DNA of 22,348 nt. It comes from an uncultured Bacteroides sp. (GTDB lineage Bacteria; Bacteroidota; Bacteroidia; Bacteroidales; Bacteroidaceae). Both the position numbers and the translations under genes were made by a program. Below, in pieces: positions 15,491-22,348 of the stretch. Where the stretch lies: contig CABROZ010000027.1 in the NCBI GenBank assembly GCA_902472795.1, positions 1 to 22,348 on the forward strand. Direction: 5' to 3'. The notes under the pieces were generated by a model, which was given only the letters and a program-made list of their open reading frames with translations, was not told the DNA's origin and did not search any database. Positions within the stretch are counted from its first letter, which is position 1; every line of letters starts with the position of its first letter.

Positions 15491-18007
15491 TTATTTCTTT
15501 TCCAGATTCTGGTGGATTCTGATTACCGTGAACGAATAGGCAGGCATGCTGTAAGCAAAATCGCTGCCCGTCAGTTCGAAGTCGGAAGTCACGGGACGCG
15601 CCGTCTTATCCTTCGGATCGCCTGTCAGGACAGTCTTCACGGCTGTAGGAGCTGTCAGCGTCACGCCATCCAGCTTCACTTTCGAGTTTACTTCGACGGG
15701 AAGCATGTTGACTAACTTCACGATGTAGTCGCCCGTTGCGTTGTCCTTCACCACCGATACGCCGACACGCTTCTTCACACCGTCCTGCCAGTTATTCAGC
15801 TGCACGGTCGAGGCGATGTATTCGTCCCCGGCATTCTGTCCGTACATCTGTTGGGTGTAGTAGTCCACGGTAGGTTTCACTTCCGTATTGTTGAAGTAGA
15901 TCAGGTCGGGGTTCCATTGCGTATGTCCCTCCTTGGCCAGCAGGGGCGCATACGAAGTCATGGTCACCACGTCGGCGTTGCGTTCCACGCCCGTCAGGTA
16001 GAGGGCTTCGGCCAGGGCAGTCTCGATGTTGTTGGGACGTCCCGGCAAATGGGCTGCATACTCGCCCAGATATACTTTCGACTTGCTGCGGTCGTAACGG
16101 TCGTAATAGTCCTGATTGTGGATCAGCCAACCCGGAGCCACGTAATAGTGTTCGTCCACCATCGGGATGTCCAGTTTGGAAGCCAGCTTCCAGCCTTCGT
16201 CATAGTCGGTACCTTCGTAGAAGGGGCCTACCGTACCAATGACAGTAATGTCGGGGTACTTGGCACGCACGGCATTGTATATCATGGTGAAGCGTTCCTC
16301 GAACACGTCGGTAATCAGATCTTCGTTTCCAATCCCGATGTATTTCAGTCCGAAGGGTTTCGGATGTCCGGCTTCGGCACGCTTCCGTCCCCACTCCGTC
16401 TTCTTGGCATCGCCGTTGGCATATTCTATCAGGTCGAGCACGTCCTGCACGTAGGCATCCATTTCCCCCATCGGAATGCCGCCCTGCTGTCCGTTGCATC
16501 CCAGTTCGCCTTCGGCATGATGACTGCATGTACTCGAATTCTGGCAAGGAACGCCTGCGGCCAATACCGGTACCGGCTCAGCGCCAATATCTTCGCAGAA
16601 CTGGAAGTATTCGAAGTAGCCCAGTCCGCGCGTCTGATGATAACCCCACAGATTGCGCAAAGGCTTGCGGGCTTCCAGCGGACCGATGGAGCCTTTCCAG
16701 TCGTAAATGTTGTCCACGCCGTCACCATGCGCCACACATCCGCCGGGGAAGCGGACAAAACGTGGCTTCAAGTCGGCCAATGTTTGCGCCAGATCGGCAC
16801 GCAGACCGTTCTTCCGTCCCTTGAATGTATTTTGCGGGAACAGGGAAATCATATCCAGATGGTAAGTACCTGCCGATTGGGGTTCGAGCGACAGCACACC
16901 GGCACGCACGTCGGCCGTTACTTTCAGTACGGCTTTCAGCTGCTTCCAGTCTTTCGACGAAACGTTTACGGTCGTCCGTGCCGCTTCATTGCCCTTCTCG
17001 TCGAGCAGGCGCACCACAAACTTGCCGCCTTTACTGCCCTGCGCCACACGGGCAAAGAGGGAAAGGTCGTACTTCTCGCCCTGCTTCAGAGCAATGCCGT
17101 CGTAACCGCTGTTCTGCAAAGAGGCACCCGCCTGCTTCACGTCGAGCACGGCATAGTGGGCGTTGTTCGCGTGGATGGGATCATCGGTAGCAATGGTCAG
17201 GCTGGCAGCCGCATCGCCTCCCTGCAGCGTCCAGGCATAGTCATGGTTCCAACGCTGATGGGCTTTATCCTTCTCCGAGTATTCAAAGTCGCGGTTCTGC
17301 ACCAGTTCGGCATACAGTCCGCCATCGGCTCCGTAGTTGATGTCTTCAAAGAAGATGCCGATGAGATGCTCGCTGATGGCTTTCTTCCGGTCGGTCTGTA
17401 CGGTAATAGTGGCCTCTACGGGCTTCAGTCCGGCAAAGCGGACAGCATCCTGCTCGGTGCGTTCGTCGTAGAGCATGCCACGGAAGTTCTTGTGGTCAGC
17501 AAAGCGTTGCATTTCTTCGATCAAGGCATAAGGCACACGTTGCACACAACCGTTTTCTTCCCGTCCGTTGACCGTCGCCTTTGCCTCGGCAACGGGGAAT
17601 GTCTCGGCCGGGACATGTTGGGCACGTTCGGCAGGCACAAAATAACTCTGGCGCTCCCACTTCAGCAGGTCGGACGAAGCGGCATGTGCCACTACCTGAC
17701 CGCTCTGGGTAGCCTCCCACGTGCAGTGCCATTTTCCATCGGCTTTGCCCTGCACTAAACGGGGACGGAACATCTTCTTTCCACTGCCCCACGGGCCGAA
17801 GTCCGACTTTACATAACTATAACCTCCGGCCACCGGCGTCCAGTGCTGACGGTCGCCACTCCAGGCAAACTTCAAGCCACTTTGCCCGTTGGCATCGGCA
17901 TAGGAAAACAAATAGACCGAGTCGGGCTCATTGGCGACTCCTGTGATTCCAGCATGCAGGGAAACGCTTCCCATAGCCAGAAGACATGAAAATAAAATCT
18001 TCTTCAT
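15491..18007 (-). CDS. Long GH51 alpha-L-arabinofuranosidase with N-terminal vestigial propeller module
   Basis: The 838-residue exported protein (MKKILFSCLLAMGSVSLHA signal) has an unusual N-terminal module at about 25-195. It looks like blades of a GH43-type propeller: VYLFSYADANG at 31-41, FAWSGDRQHW at 48-56, FRPRL at 80-84 and DLLKW at 113-117. The catalytic RDP of GH43 is replaced by FRP, so this part should be inactive. GH51 starts at about 208 with IGIFFEDINYGADGG, then a jelly-roll insert, barrel and C-terminal sandwich. Likely acid/base is Glu562 (GIGNEDL) and nucleophile Glu649 (LGEYAAH). A loop at 488-515, absent from the shorter paralogue, holds Cys488, Cys494 and Cys504. It lies 29 nt after the GH97 gene, in the same operon. 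Confidence 0.92.
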   Translation of the reverse strand: MKKILFSCLLAMGSVSLHAGITGVANEPDSVYLFSYADANGQSGLKFAWSGDRQHWTPVAGGYSYVKSDFGPWGSGKKMFRPRLVQGKADGKWHCTWEATQSGQVVAHAASSDLLKWERQSYFVPAERAQHVPAETFPVAEAKATVNGREENGCVQRVPYALIEEMQRFADHKNFRGMLYDERTEQDAVRFAGLKPVEATITVQTDRKKAISEHLIGIFFEDINYGADGGLYAELVQNRDFEYSEKDKAHQRWNHDYAWTLQGGDAAASLTIATDDPIHANNAHYAVLDVKQAGASLQNSGYDGIALKQGEKYDLSLFARVAQGSKGGKFVVRLLDEKGNEAARTTVNVSSKDWKQLKAVLKVTADVRAGVLSLEPQSAGTYHLDMISLFPQNTFKGRKNGLRADLAQTLADLKPRFVRFPGGCVAHGDGVDNIYDWKGSIGPLEARKPLRNLWGYHQTRGLGYFEYFQFCEDIGAEPVPVLAAGVPCQNSSTCSHHAEGELGCNGQQGGIPMGEMDAYVQDVLDLIEYANGDAKKTEWGRKRAEAGHPKPFGLKYIGIGNEDLITDVFEERFTMIYNAVRAKYPDITVIGTVGPFYEGTDYDEGWKLASKLDIPMVDEHYYVAPGWLIHNQDYYDRYDRSKSKVYLGEYAAHLPGRPNNIETALAEALYLTGVERNADVVTMTSYAPLLAKEGHTQWNPDLIYFNNTEVKPTVDYYTQQMYGQNAGDEYIASTVQLNNWQDGVKKRVGVSVVKDNATGDYIVKLVNMLPVEVNSKVKLDGVTLTAPTAVKTVLTGDPKDKTARPVTSDFELTGSDFAYSMPAYSFTVIRIHQNLEKK

Positions 18008-18036
18008 TTTTCAAATGGTATCAGTTTTTCGGTTTG

Positions 18037-19980
18037 TTACATGCAAATGATTCCTCCCTGCGGCGCGATGGTTACCTCGGCCACGGAACCTTTCTTCAAC
18101 TTCAGTTCCTTCTGCACCGGCGCCAGCTGTTTGTCGTCCGTGTAGTAAGAAACCGTCTTGCGGCCTTCGAACATCGGCAACGATAACTTCAGCTTCAGCG
18201 GCTCTTGTGTGGCATTGATGCCGGCCACGTACCACGTGTCGCCATGACGGCGTGCCAGCACGACATACTTGCCCGGATAACCGTCGATGTAGCGGACTTC
18301 GTCCCACGTAGTAGGCACCTGCTTCATGAAGTCGATGCACAGCTGCGGAGCATCGGTCAGGTTATTGGGAGCCAAGGCAAAGTTCTGAATCGGATTCTGG
18401 AACAGCACGGCAGTAGCCAGCTGGAAGACATCGGTCGTGCGACGGGTGGTGCCGCCGTCGTTTCCGCGGTTTAGGCGTTTGTTGAGGAACGTACCGCCAA
18501 ACTCCATACAACCCACCGTGTTGCGGATGAACGGGTGCAGACAGGCATTGAAGGCCTCGTTGTCGCAAGAGTGTTGGCTGAAAATCAGATTCTCGGAAGC
18601 CAGCACCGCTTCGCTGCCCACATAGTTGGGATACATGCGTTCCCATCCGCGGGGCAAGGTACAACCGTGTACGATGACCATCAGTCCGTGGTCGTCGGCA
18701 TCGCTCAGCAAGTCTTCGTACAGGCGCATCGTTTCCTGCTTGTCACCGCCCCAGAAGTCCACCTTGATACCTTTCACTCCCTGGCTCTGCATCCAGCGCA
18801 TCTCCTGTTTGCGAAGAATGGCGTTGTCCATTCGATTGATAGGTCCTTGTTCGATGTCGTTCCAATAACCACTGGAGCTGTACCACAGGAATACATCAAC
18901 TTTTTTGCTATGAGCATATTTGATCAGGTCTTCCATCCGTTCGCGGCCGATATAGGTATCCCACCAGTTATCTATCAGCACGTATTCGTAGCCCATTGCT
19001 GCGGCCAGGTCGATGTAGCGGACCTGATCGTCGTAATTGATGCTGCCGTCCTGCCACAGAATCCAGCTCCAGGTGCCACGACCCATGCGATAGTCGTGCT
19101 GGGTGGCGTAGCGCGGCTCCACCACATCCCAGGGAACGGTGGTCTCGACAATGGGTTTCAGACTTTCGCCCACGGTAATCGTGCGCCAGGGAGTGCTGCC
19201 GGGCAGCGAGAAAGCCGGTTCCACCGTGCCGTTGCCATTGTTCTCTTCGGGCATGGGGAAGGCAATCTGATACATGCCATCCTTGAAGTCGCTCAGACGG
19301 GAGCCGCAATAACGGCTGTCCACACCGGTCTCGCTGAGCAATACCCAGCCGTCTTCGCCCACACGGAACAGACAGGGGAATGTGTAGCCGTGACCATACT
19401 GCGAACGGACATTCATCGGTGCATCGGCCTTATACTCTTCTTCGTAACTGGGTTTGGTGCGTTTCCAGCCGATCATGGCATCGCTCTGAGGCGAGAGGAA
19501 CGTGGTGGTCTGCTCGGGGAAGCGGAAACCGGTGGCTTCGGACATGACGCGCACACTGCCTGTCCCGTTCTGTCGGGGAAGCGTATAGCGGAAAGCGACG
19601 TCGTTGTTGCTGACGCGGAAAGTGACCGACATCTTCTTGCCCTCGGCTGTCTCGAAGTCGCAGACCAACTGATTGGCCTGATAATGGATGCTGGAGGCTT
19701 TGATGCGAGACTGCCGGTAAACCGTGTCGATGGCCGTCGTGGTGTGGCCGGTCAGTTTCAGCTGCCCGGCAAAGTCGCCGATATTGGTGGTCATTCCCAA
19801 CGGAGAGTCGAGCAACATCGGTTTGCCGTTGTAGGCTACGGTATAAGTGGCACCGCCGTTCCCCGAACAATTGATTTCGAGCTGCAACTTGCCGTCGGGG
19901 CCGGCTACCGTCGCATCTTGCGCAACTACCGGCAGAGTTGCCATACACAGGAAAAGAGCCGGTATCAATTTAAGTCTCAT
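18037..19980 (-). CDS. GH97 glycosidase, retaining type (alpha-galactosidase or beta-L-arabinopyranosidase)
   Basis: The 647-residue protein has a signal peptide (cut after VVA at 20) and typical GH97 layout: N-terminal beta-sandwich to about 285, TIM barrel to about 540, C-terminal sandwich. WSWILWQDGSINYDDQ and GYEYVLIDNWW are family strands. Asp408 in GIKVDFWGGD fits the nucleophile of retaining GH97 enzymes such as BtGal97b, and Glu457 in VGSEAVLASE fits the acid/base; the inverting SusB arrangement is not seen. Known retaining members hydrolyse alpha-galactosides or beta-L-arabinopyranosides. The arabinose-directed neighbours make the second activity attractive, but residues that decide it cannot be judged here. 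It lies 39 nt after the GH43 gene. Confidence 0.9.
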   Translation of the reverse strand: MRLKLIPALFLCMATLPVVAQDATVAGPDGKLQLEINCSGNGGATYTVAYNGKPMLLDSPLGMTTNIGDFAGQLKLTGHTTTAIDTVYRQSRIKASSIHYQANQLVCDFETAEGKKMSVTFRVSNNDVAFRYTLPRQNGTGSVRVMSEATGFRFPEQTTTFLSPQSDAMIGWKRTKPSYEEEYKADAPMNVRSQYGHGYTFPCLFRVGEDGWVLLSETGVDSRYCGSRLSDFKDGMYQIAFPMPEENNGNGTVEPAFSLPGSTPWRTITVGESLKPIVETTVPWDVVEPRYATQHDYRMGRGTWSWILWQDGSINYDDQVRYIDLAAAMGYEYVLIDNWWDTYIGRERMEDLIKYAHSKKVDVFLWYSSSGYWNDIEQGPINRMDNAILRKQEMRWMQSQGVKGIKVDFWGGDKQETMRLYEDLLSDADDHGLMVIVHGCTLPRGWERMYPNYVGSEAVLASENLIFSQHSCDNEAFNACLHPFIRNTVGCMEFGGTFLNKRLNRGNDGGTTRRTTDVFQLATAVLFQNPIQNFALAPNNLTDAPQLCIDFMKQVPTTWDEVRYIDGYPGKYVVLARRHGDTWYVAGINATQEPLKLKLSLPMFEGRKTVSYYTDDKQLAPVQKELKLKKGSVAEVTIAPQGGIICM

Positions 19981-20019
19981 GGTATATAATATAATGTTTG
20001 TTTGTGATTCGGATGATGT

Positions 20020-21951
20020 TTAAAAAGTGGGGACTACCGGTTGGATGGTGCCGTCGTCGTTGAACTGCAGACGGTCGATGCACACTTCGCGGTGAACGCC
20101 CGGAGCGTCCTTGAGATACCACTTATTGATACGATGATAAACGATTACCCACTCATCGGTATCGGGAATTTGCAGTACGGAATTATGGGCGGTGCCGTAA
20201 ATCTGCTGTTCGGGATTCTGCTTCAGCACAACGGGCTGCGCTGCTACTTCAATAGGCCCCAGGGGCGACTTGGACGTGCCGTAAGCCACATGGTAGTTGG
20301 GCGAACCCGTATCGTCAACCGACCACATGAAGTAGTACAGTCCGTTGCGATAGAACACGTAAGGAGCCTCGCGATAGGCATAGTCCTGCAAGGTACCGCC
20401 TTCGGGGGTCATCACGGTGAGGGTCTTCTTCTTGATGGACACCATGTCTTTGTTCAGTTCGGCGCCAGCCATGTAGCCGTTGCCCCAATACAGGTAGGTC
20501 TTGCCCGAAACGGGATCGGTGAACACGTCCACATCAATCTGCTGGCCGCCACCCACGGGCGACTCGGTGATGATGGGATGTCCCAGATCGACAAACGGGC
20601 CTGTAGGCGAATCGGCCACGGCTACGCCGATCTGCTTGCCCTGACCGTTCTTGGGATTACCGCTGTAGTAGAAGTAGTATTTGTACTTGCCCTTCACCAA
20701 TTTTTCTTCGATGCAGGGTGCCCAAGCGTTACCGTTGGCCCAAGGAACCTGTTCAGACTTCAAATCGAGAATGACGCCCTCGTACGTCCAGTGTTTGAGA
20801 TCATCCGACGAATAGGCTGTGAAGTACCAGCCTCCCCAGCCCGGCTGTCCGTCTGTGGTGGAGTAGATGTAGTATTTCTTCGTCTGATGCGAGTAAACGA
20901 TTTCGGGATCGGCATGGAAGCCTGGCAACACGGGGTTGTTGGGAAGCTGTCCCAACTCGGCAGGCTTGCCCCACTTCTCGGTGATGCGCAACAGTTCGTC
21001 GCGGGTGATGGGGATGATGGTACCATGACGCGGATGGAAGTTCATCTTCACGTCGTTATCTATCACCTTGAAGTTTTTCAGGTCGGTAGTTTCGGTGAAC
21101 TGGTAACGGCCTTTCATATAGACGTCGTACATCAGGATGTACTTGTCCTGCCCTATCAGTTTGAAGGTTCCTGCGCCTTCGACGGCATCGGTAGTCTGCT
21201 GCTTGTAGTCAGGCTCTTCGGTCCACTGTCCGGAAGTCAGCGAACGGGTAGTGGCCACTTTAATGCCGTTGCCGTCGCCCTCGGTCTTGTAGAACAGGTG
21301 GAACACGCCATCCTTATACACAATGTCGCCATCGATGCACGACTTGCGGTTCTGGGGCAGGAAGAGGACTTTGGGTTCGCCTTCCAGGTCGGTGAAGTCG
21401 TCGTTGGCATAGGCATAGTAGATGATGTCCGGGCCGCCTGCATACTGCATGGACCAGTAAACCATGTATTTTCCGGCTTCGGGGTCGAAGATGGTCTGCG
21501 GTGCCCATACGCGCTTCAACGACTCTTGGCCTTCGTACTTCTTCTGCATGTTGATGACGGTGTGGGTCCAGTTGACCAAATCGTTGGACTTGAGCATCAC
21601 CATGGCGCGGTTGGAGTCCCAGCCGTTGGCCGACACCATGTCGGTCAGTACCATGTAGAACGTTTTGCCGTCCTCGCCGCGCAGGATGTGGGGATCGCGC
21701 ACGCCGCCCGTCGAACTGATGACTTTGGAATCGAGCACCGGCTTGCCGCCGTTGAGTGCCCAGTAAGAATATCCGTCCATGCTGACGGCATAGCATACGG
21801 CTTCTTCACTGATGTGATTGCCCGTAAAATAAGTGAATAAATAGGCTACATAATCTTTTTCCTGGATTTCCTTCTGCTGCGAAAAGACGGACAAGGCAAC
21901 AGTGAACATCAGGCTGATTGCTACCGCAAGGGGTCGGAAAGTGCTTCTCAT
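20020..21951 (-). CDS. Bimodular GH43 glycoside hydrolase, first gene of the cluster
   Basis: The 643-residue exported protein (signal peptide to about 25) contains two GH43-type five-bladed propellers. Module 1 (about 33-325) has VRDPHI (Asp86), SCIDGDIVY (Asp207) and AVEGAGTF (Glu258). Module 2 (about 338-643) has PGFHADPEIVY (Asp348), QIDVDVFTD (Asp473) and YREAPYVFY (Glu528), with DRLQFNDDGTI near the end. Both modules appear to keep three acidic catalytic positions, though those of module 1 are less standard. Known GH43 activities in such loci are arabinofuranosidase, arabinanase and xylosidase; this one is probably arabinose-directed by context. The promoter at 22000-22030 lies directly upstream, so it leads the GH43-GH97-GH51 operon. 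Confidence 0.88.
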   Translation of the reverse strand: MRSTFRPLAVAISLMFTVALSVFSQQKEIQEKDYVAYLFTYFTGNHISEEAVCYAVSMDGYSYWALNGGKPVLDSKVISSTGGVRDPHILRGEDGKTFYMVLTDMVSANGWDSNRAMVMLKSNDLVNWTHTVINMQKKYEGQESLKRVWAPQTIFDPEAGKYMVYWSMQYAGGPDIIYYAYANDDFTDLEGEPKVLFLPQNRKSCIDGDIVYKDGVFHLFYKTEGDGNGIKVATTRSLTSGQWTEEPDYKQQTTDAVEGAGTFKLIGQDKYILMYDVYMKGRYQFTETTDLKNFKVIDNDVKMNFHPRHGTIIPITRDELLRITEKWGKPAELGQLPNNPVLPGFHADPEIVYSHQTKKYYIYSTTDGQPGWGGWYFTAYSSDDLKHWTYEGVILDLKSEQVPWANGNAWAPCIEEKLVKGKYKYYFYYSGNPKNGQGKQIGVAVADSPTGPFVDLGHPIITESPVGGGQQIDVDVFTDPVSGKTYLYWGNGYMAGAELNKDMVSIKKKTLTVMTPEGGTLQDYAYREAPYVFYRNGLYYFMWSVDDTGSPNYHVAYGTSKSPLGPIEVAAQPVVLKQNPEQQIYGTAHNSVLQIPDTDEWVIVYHRINKWYLKDAPGVHREVCIDRLQFNDDGTIQPVVPTF

Positions 21952-21999
21952 GTGTGCTAAGCTTTTGTTTAGTGGTTATTTTACATTTTTATTTGGTGT

Positions 22000-22030
22000 C
22001 AAAAATACACATTCAGTCAGACATATGCAA
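22000..22030 (-). promoter_or_regulatory. Promoter of the GH43-GH97-GH51 operon
   Basis: On the minus strand TTG (22028-22030) is followed after exactly 20 nt by TATTTTTG (22000-22007). This is the best full match in the window to the Bacteroidetes -33/-7 promoter. A start near 21993 gives a leader of about 40 nt. Confidence 0.7.
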
Positions 22031-22097
22031 CTATAAATCAATCAAAATTGAGGTAGAAATGATTCATACAGCATAAAAATCAGTCAAGAATCATTCA
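22010..22097 (-). promoter_or_regulatory. Phased operator-like repeats upstream of the GH43 operon
   Basis: On the minus strand TGAnTGATTT-like units begin at 22097, 22086, 22066, 22044 and, more weakly, 22019. The spacings of 11, 20, 22 and 25 nt are mostly near multiples of a helical turn. The same unit type precedes the orphan promoter at 6469-6535. A direct-repeat-binding activator such as an AraC-domain hybrid sensor is inferred; no such gene is in the window. Confidence 0.45.
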
Positions 22098-22348
22098 CCA
22101 CCCTATATAAAGAGGTCAGAAACGGTAATTTTTGTCCCAAGGGCGGAATCGTTTCGCCGGCAACATCGCAGCCCGCCCCACAACCCGCACCGCCTGAGAG
22201 CAACGGCACAACGACCCGGGAAAGACACCGTTCAACCGATAGTTTATTTTGACAGAATTTTCTTGCGGAAAGTTTCTTCAGCGACCGGAGGAAACGACCG
22301 GGACGCCGCCGACAAACACCCGTCGCGGAAAAGGCCTGCACGGCTCCC
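22098..22348. other. Non-coding, unusually GC-rich right edge, ending in a possible 22-bp repeat fragment
   Basis: I see no supportable gene in these 251 nt. The frame open on the minus strand (22084-22341) has no family features and covers the operator repeats. From about 22140 the DNA is GC-rich for a Bacteroides intergenic region. The final bases TGCACGGCTCCC (22337-22348) match the start of the 22-bp repeat, including the variant CTCCC form seen in array B, so a third array may begin here. Confidence 0.4.

Noticed and set aside
15851..21840. Long + strand open frames at 15851-17758, 18535-19989 and 20041-21840
   Set aside because: They are shadows opposite GH51, GH97 and GH43 genes and show no motifs of their own.
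22084..22341. 85-codon minus-strand frame at the right edge
   Set aside because: Composition is Arg/Cys/Gly-rich without domain features, and it ends inside the operator repeats.

Overview
The window looks like chromosomal DNA of a Bacteroides-type gut bacterium. Signs are roughly half G+C coding DNA, Sec-exported glycoside hydrolases in tight tandem, a TonB-dependent receptor with a carboxypeptidase-D-like N-terminal domain, and several promoters with the Bacteroidetes -7 element TAnnTTTG and no Shine-Dalgarno. No species can be named from this sequence alone. No rRNA, tRNA, CRISPR array, insertion sequence, SusC/SusD pair or regulator gene was found.

Left part (1-6092). The 3' end of a discoidin-domain protein on the + strand converges on an AGCS sodium:amino-acid symporter through a shared dyad. 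All other genes are on the minus strand. Next come a secreted TRAP-like metallophosphatase and a large TonB-dependent receptor with no SusD partner. These two may form an outer-membrane uptake and dephosphorylation pair.

Middle and right (6309-22030). A seven-gene carbohydrate cluster reads right to left: a bimodular GH43 (first gene, good promoter at 22000-22030), a retaining-type GH97, a long GH51 with a vestigial propeller, a second GH51, a LacZ-like GH2, a DPP4-fold S9 hydrolase and a GH43 of the exo-beta-1,3-galactanase type. Together they could remove arabinofuranose, beta-L-arabinopyranose or alpha-galactose, and beta-galactose, and erode a beta-1,3-galactan backbone. That fits type II arabinogalactan or arabinogalactan-protein, which is an inference from the family combination. 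Terminator-like and promoter-like signals inside the cluster suggest several transcription units: GH43-GH97-GH51; GH51-GH2 or GH2-S9; and GH43.

Non-coding content is the most unusual part. Two arrays of a 22-bp repeat (6195-6282 and 15346-15440) lie in opposite orientation, each just beyond a terminator, and share a perfect 30-nt inverted match. A fragment of the same repeat may start at the right edge. Phased direct repeats about 20-22 nt apart lie upstream of -7 elements at 22000, 13307, 7704 and 6469. The 6469 promoter has no obvious gene and runs into a strong terminator about 150 nt later, so it may make a small RNA.
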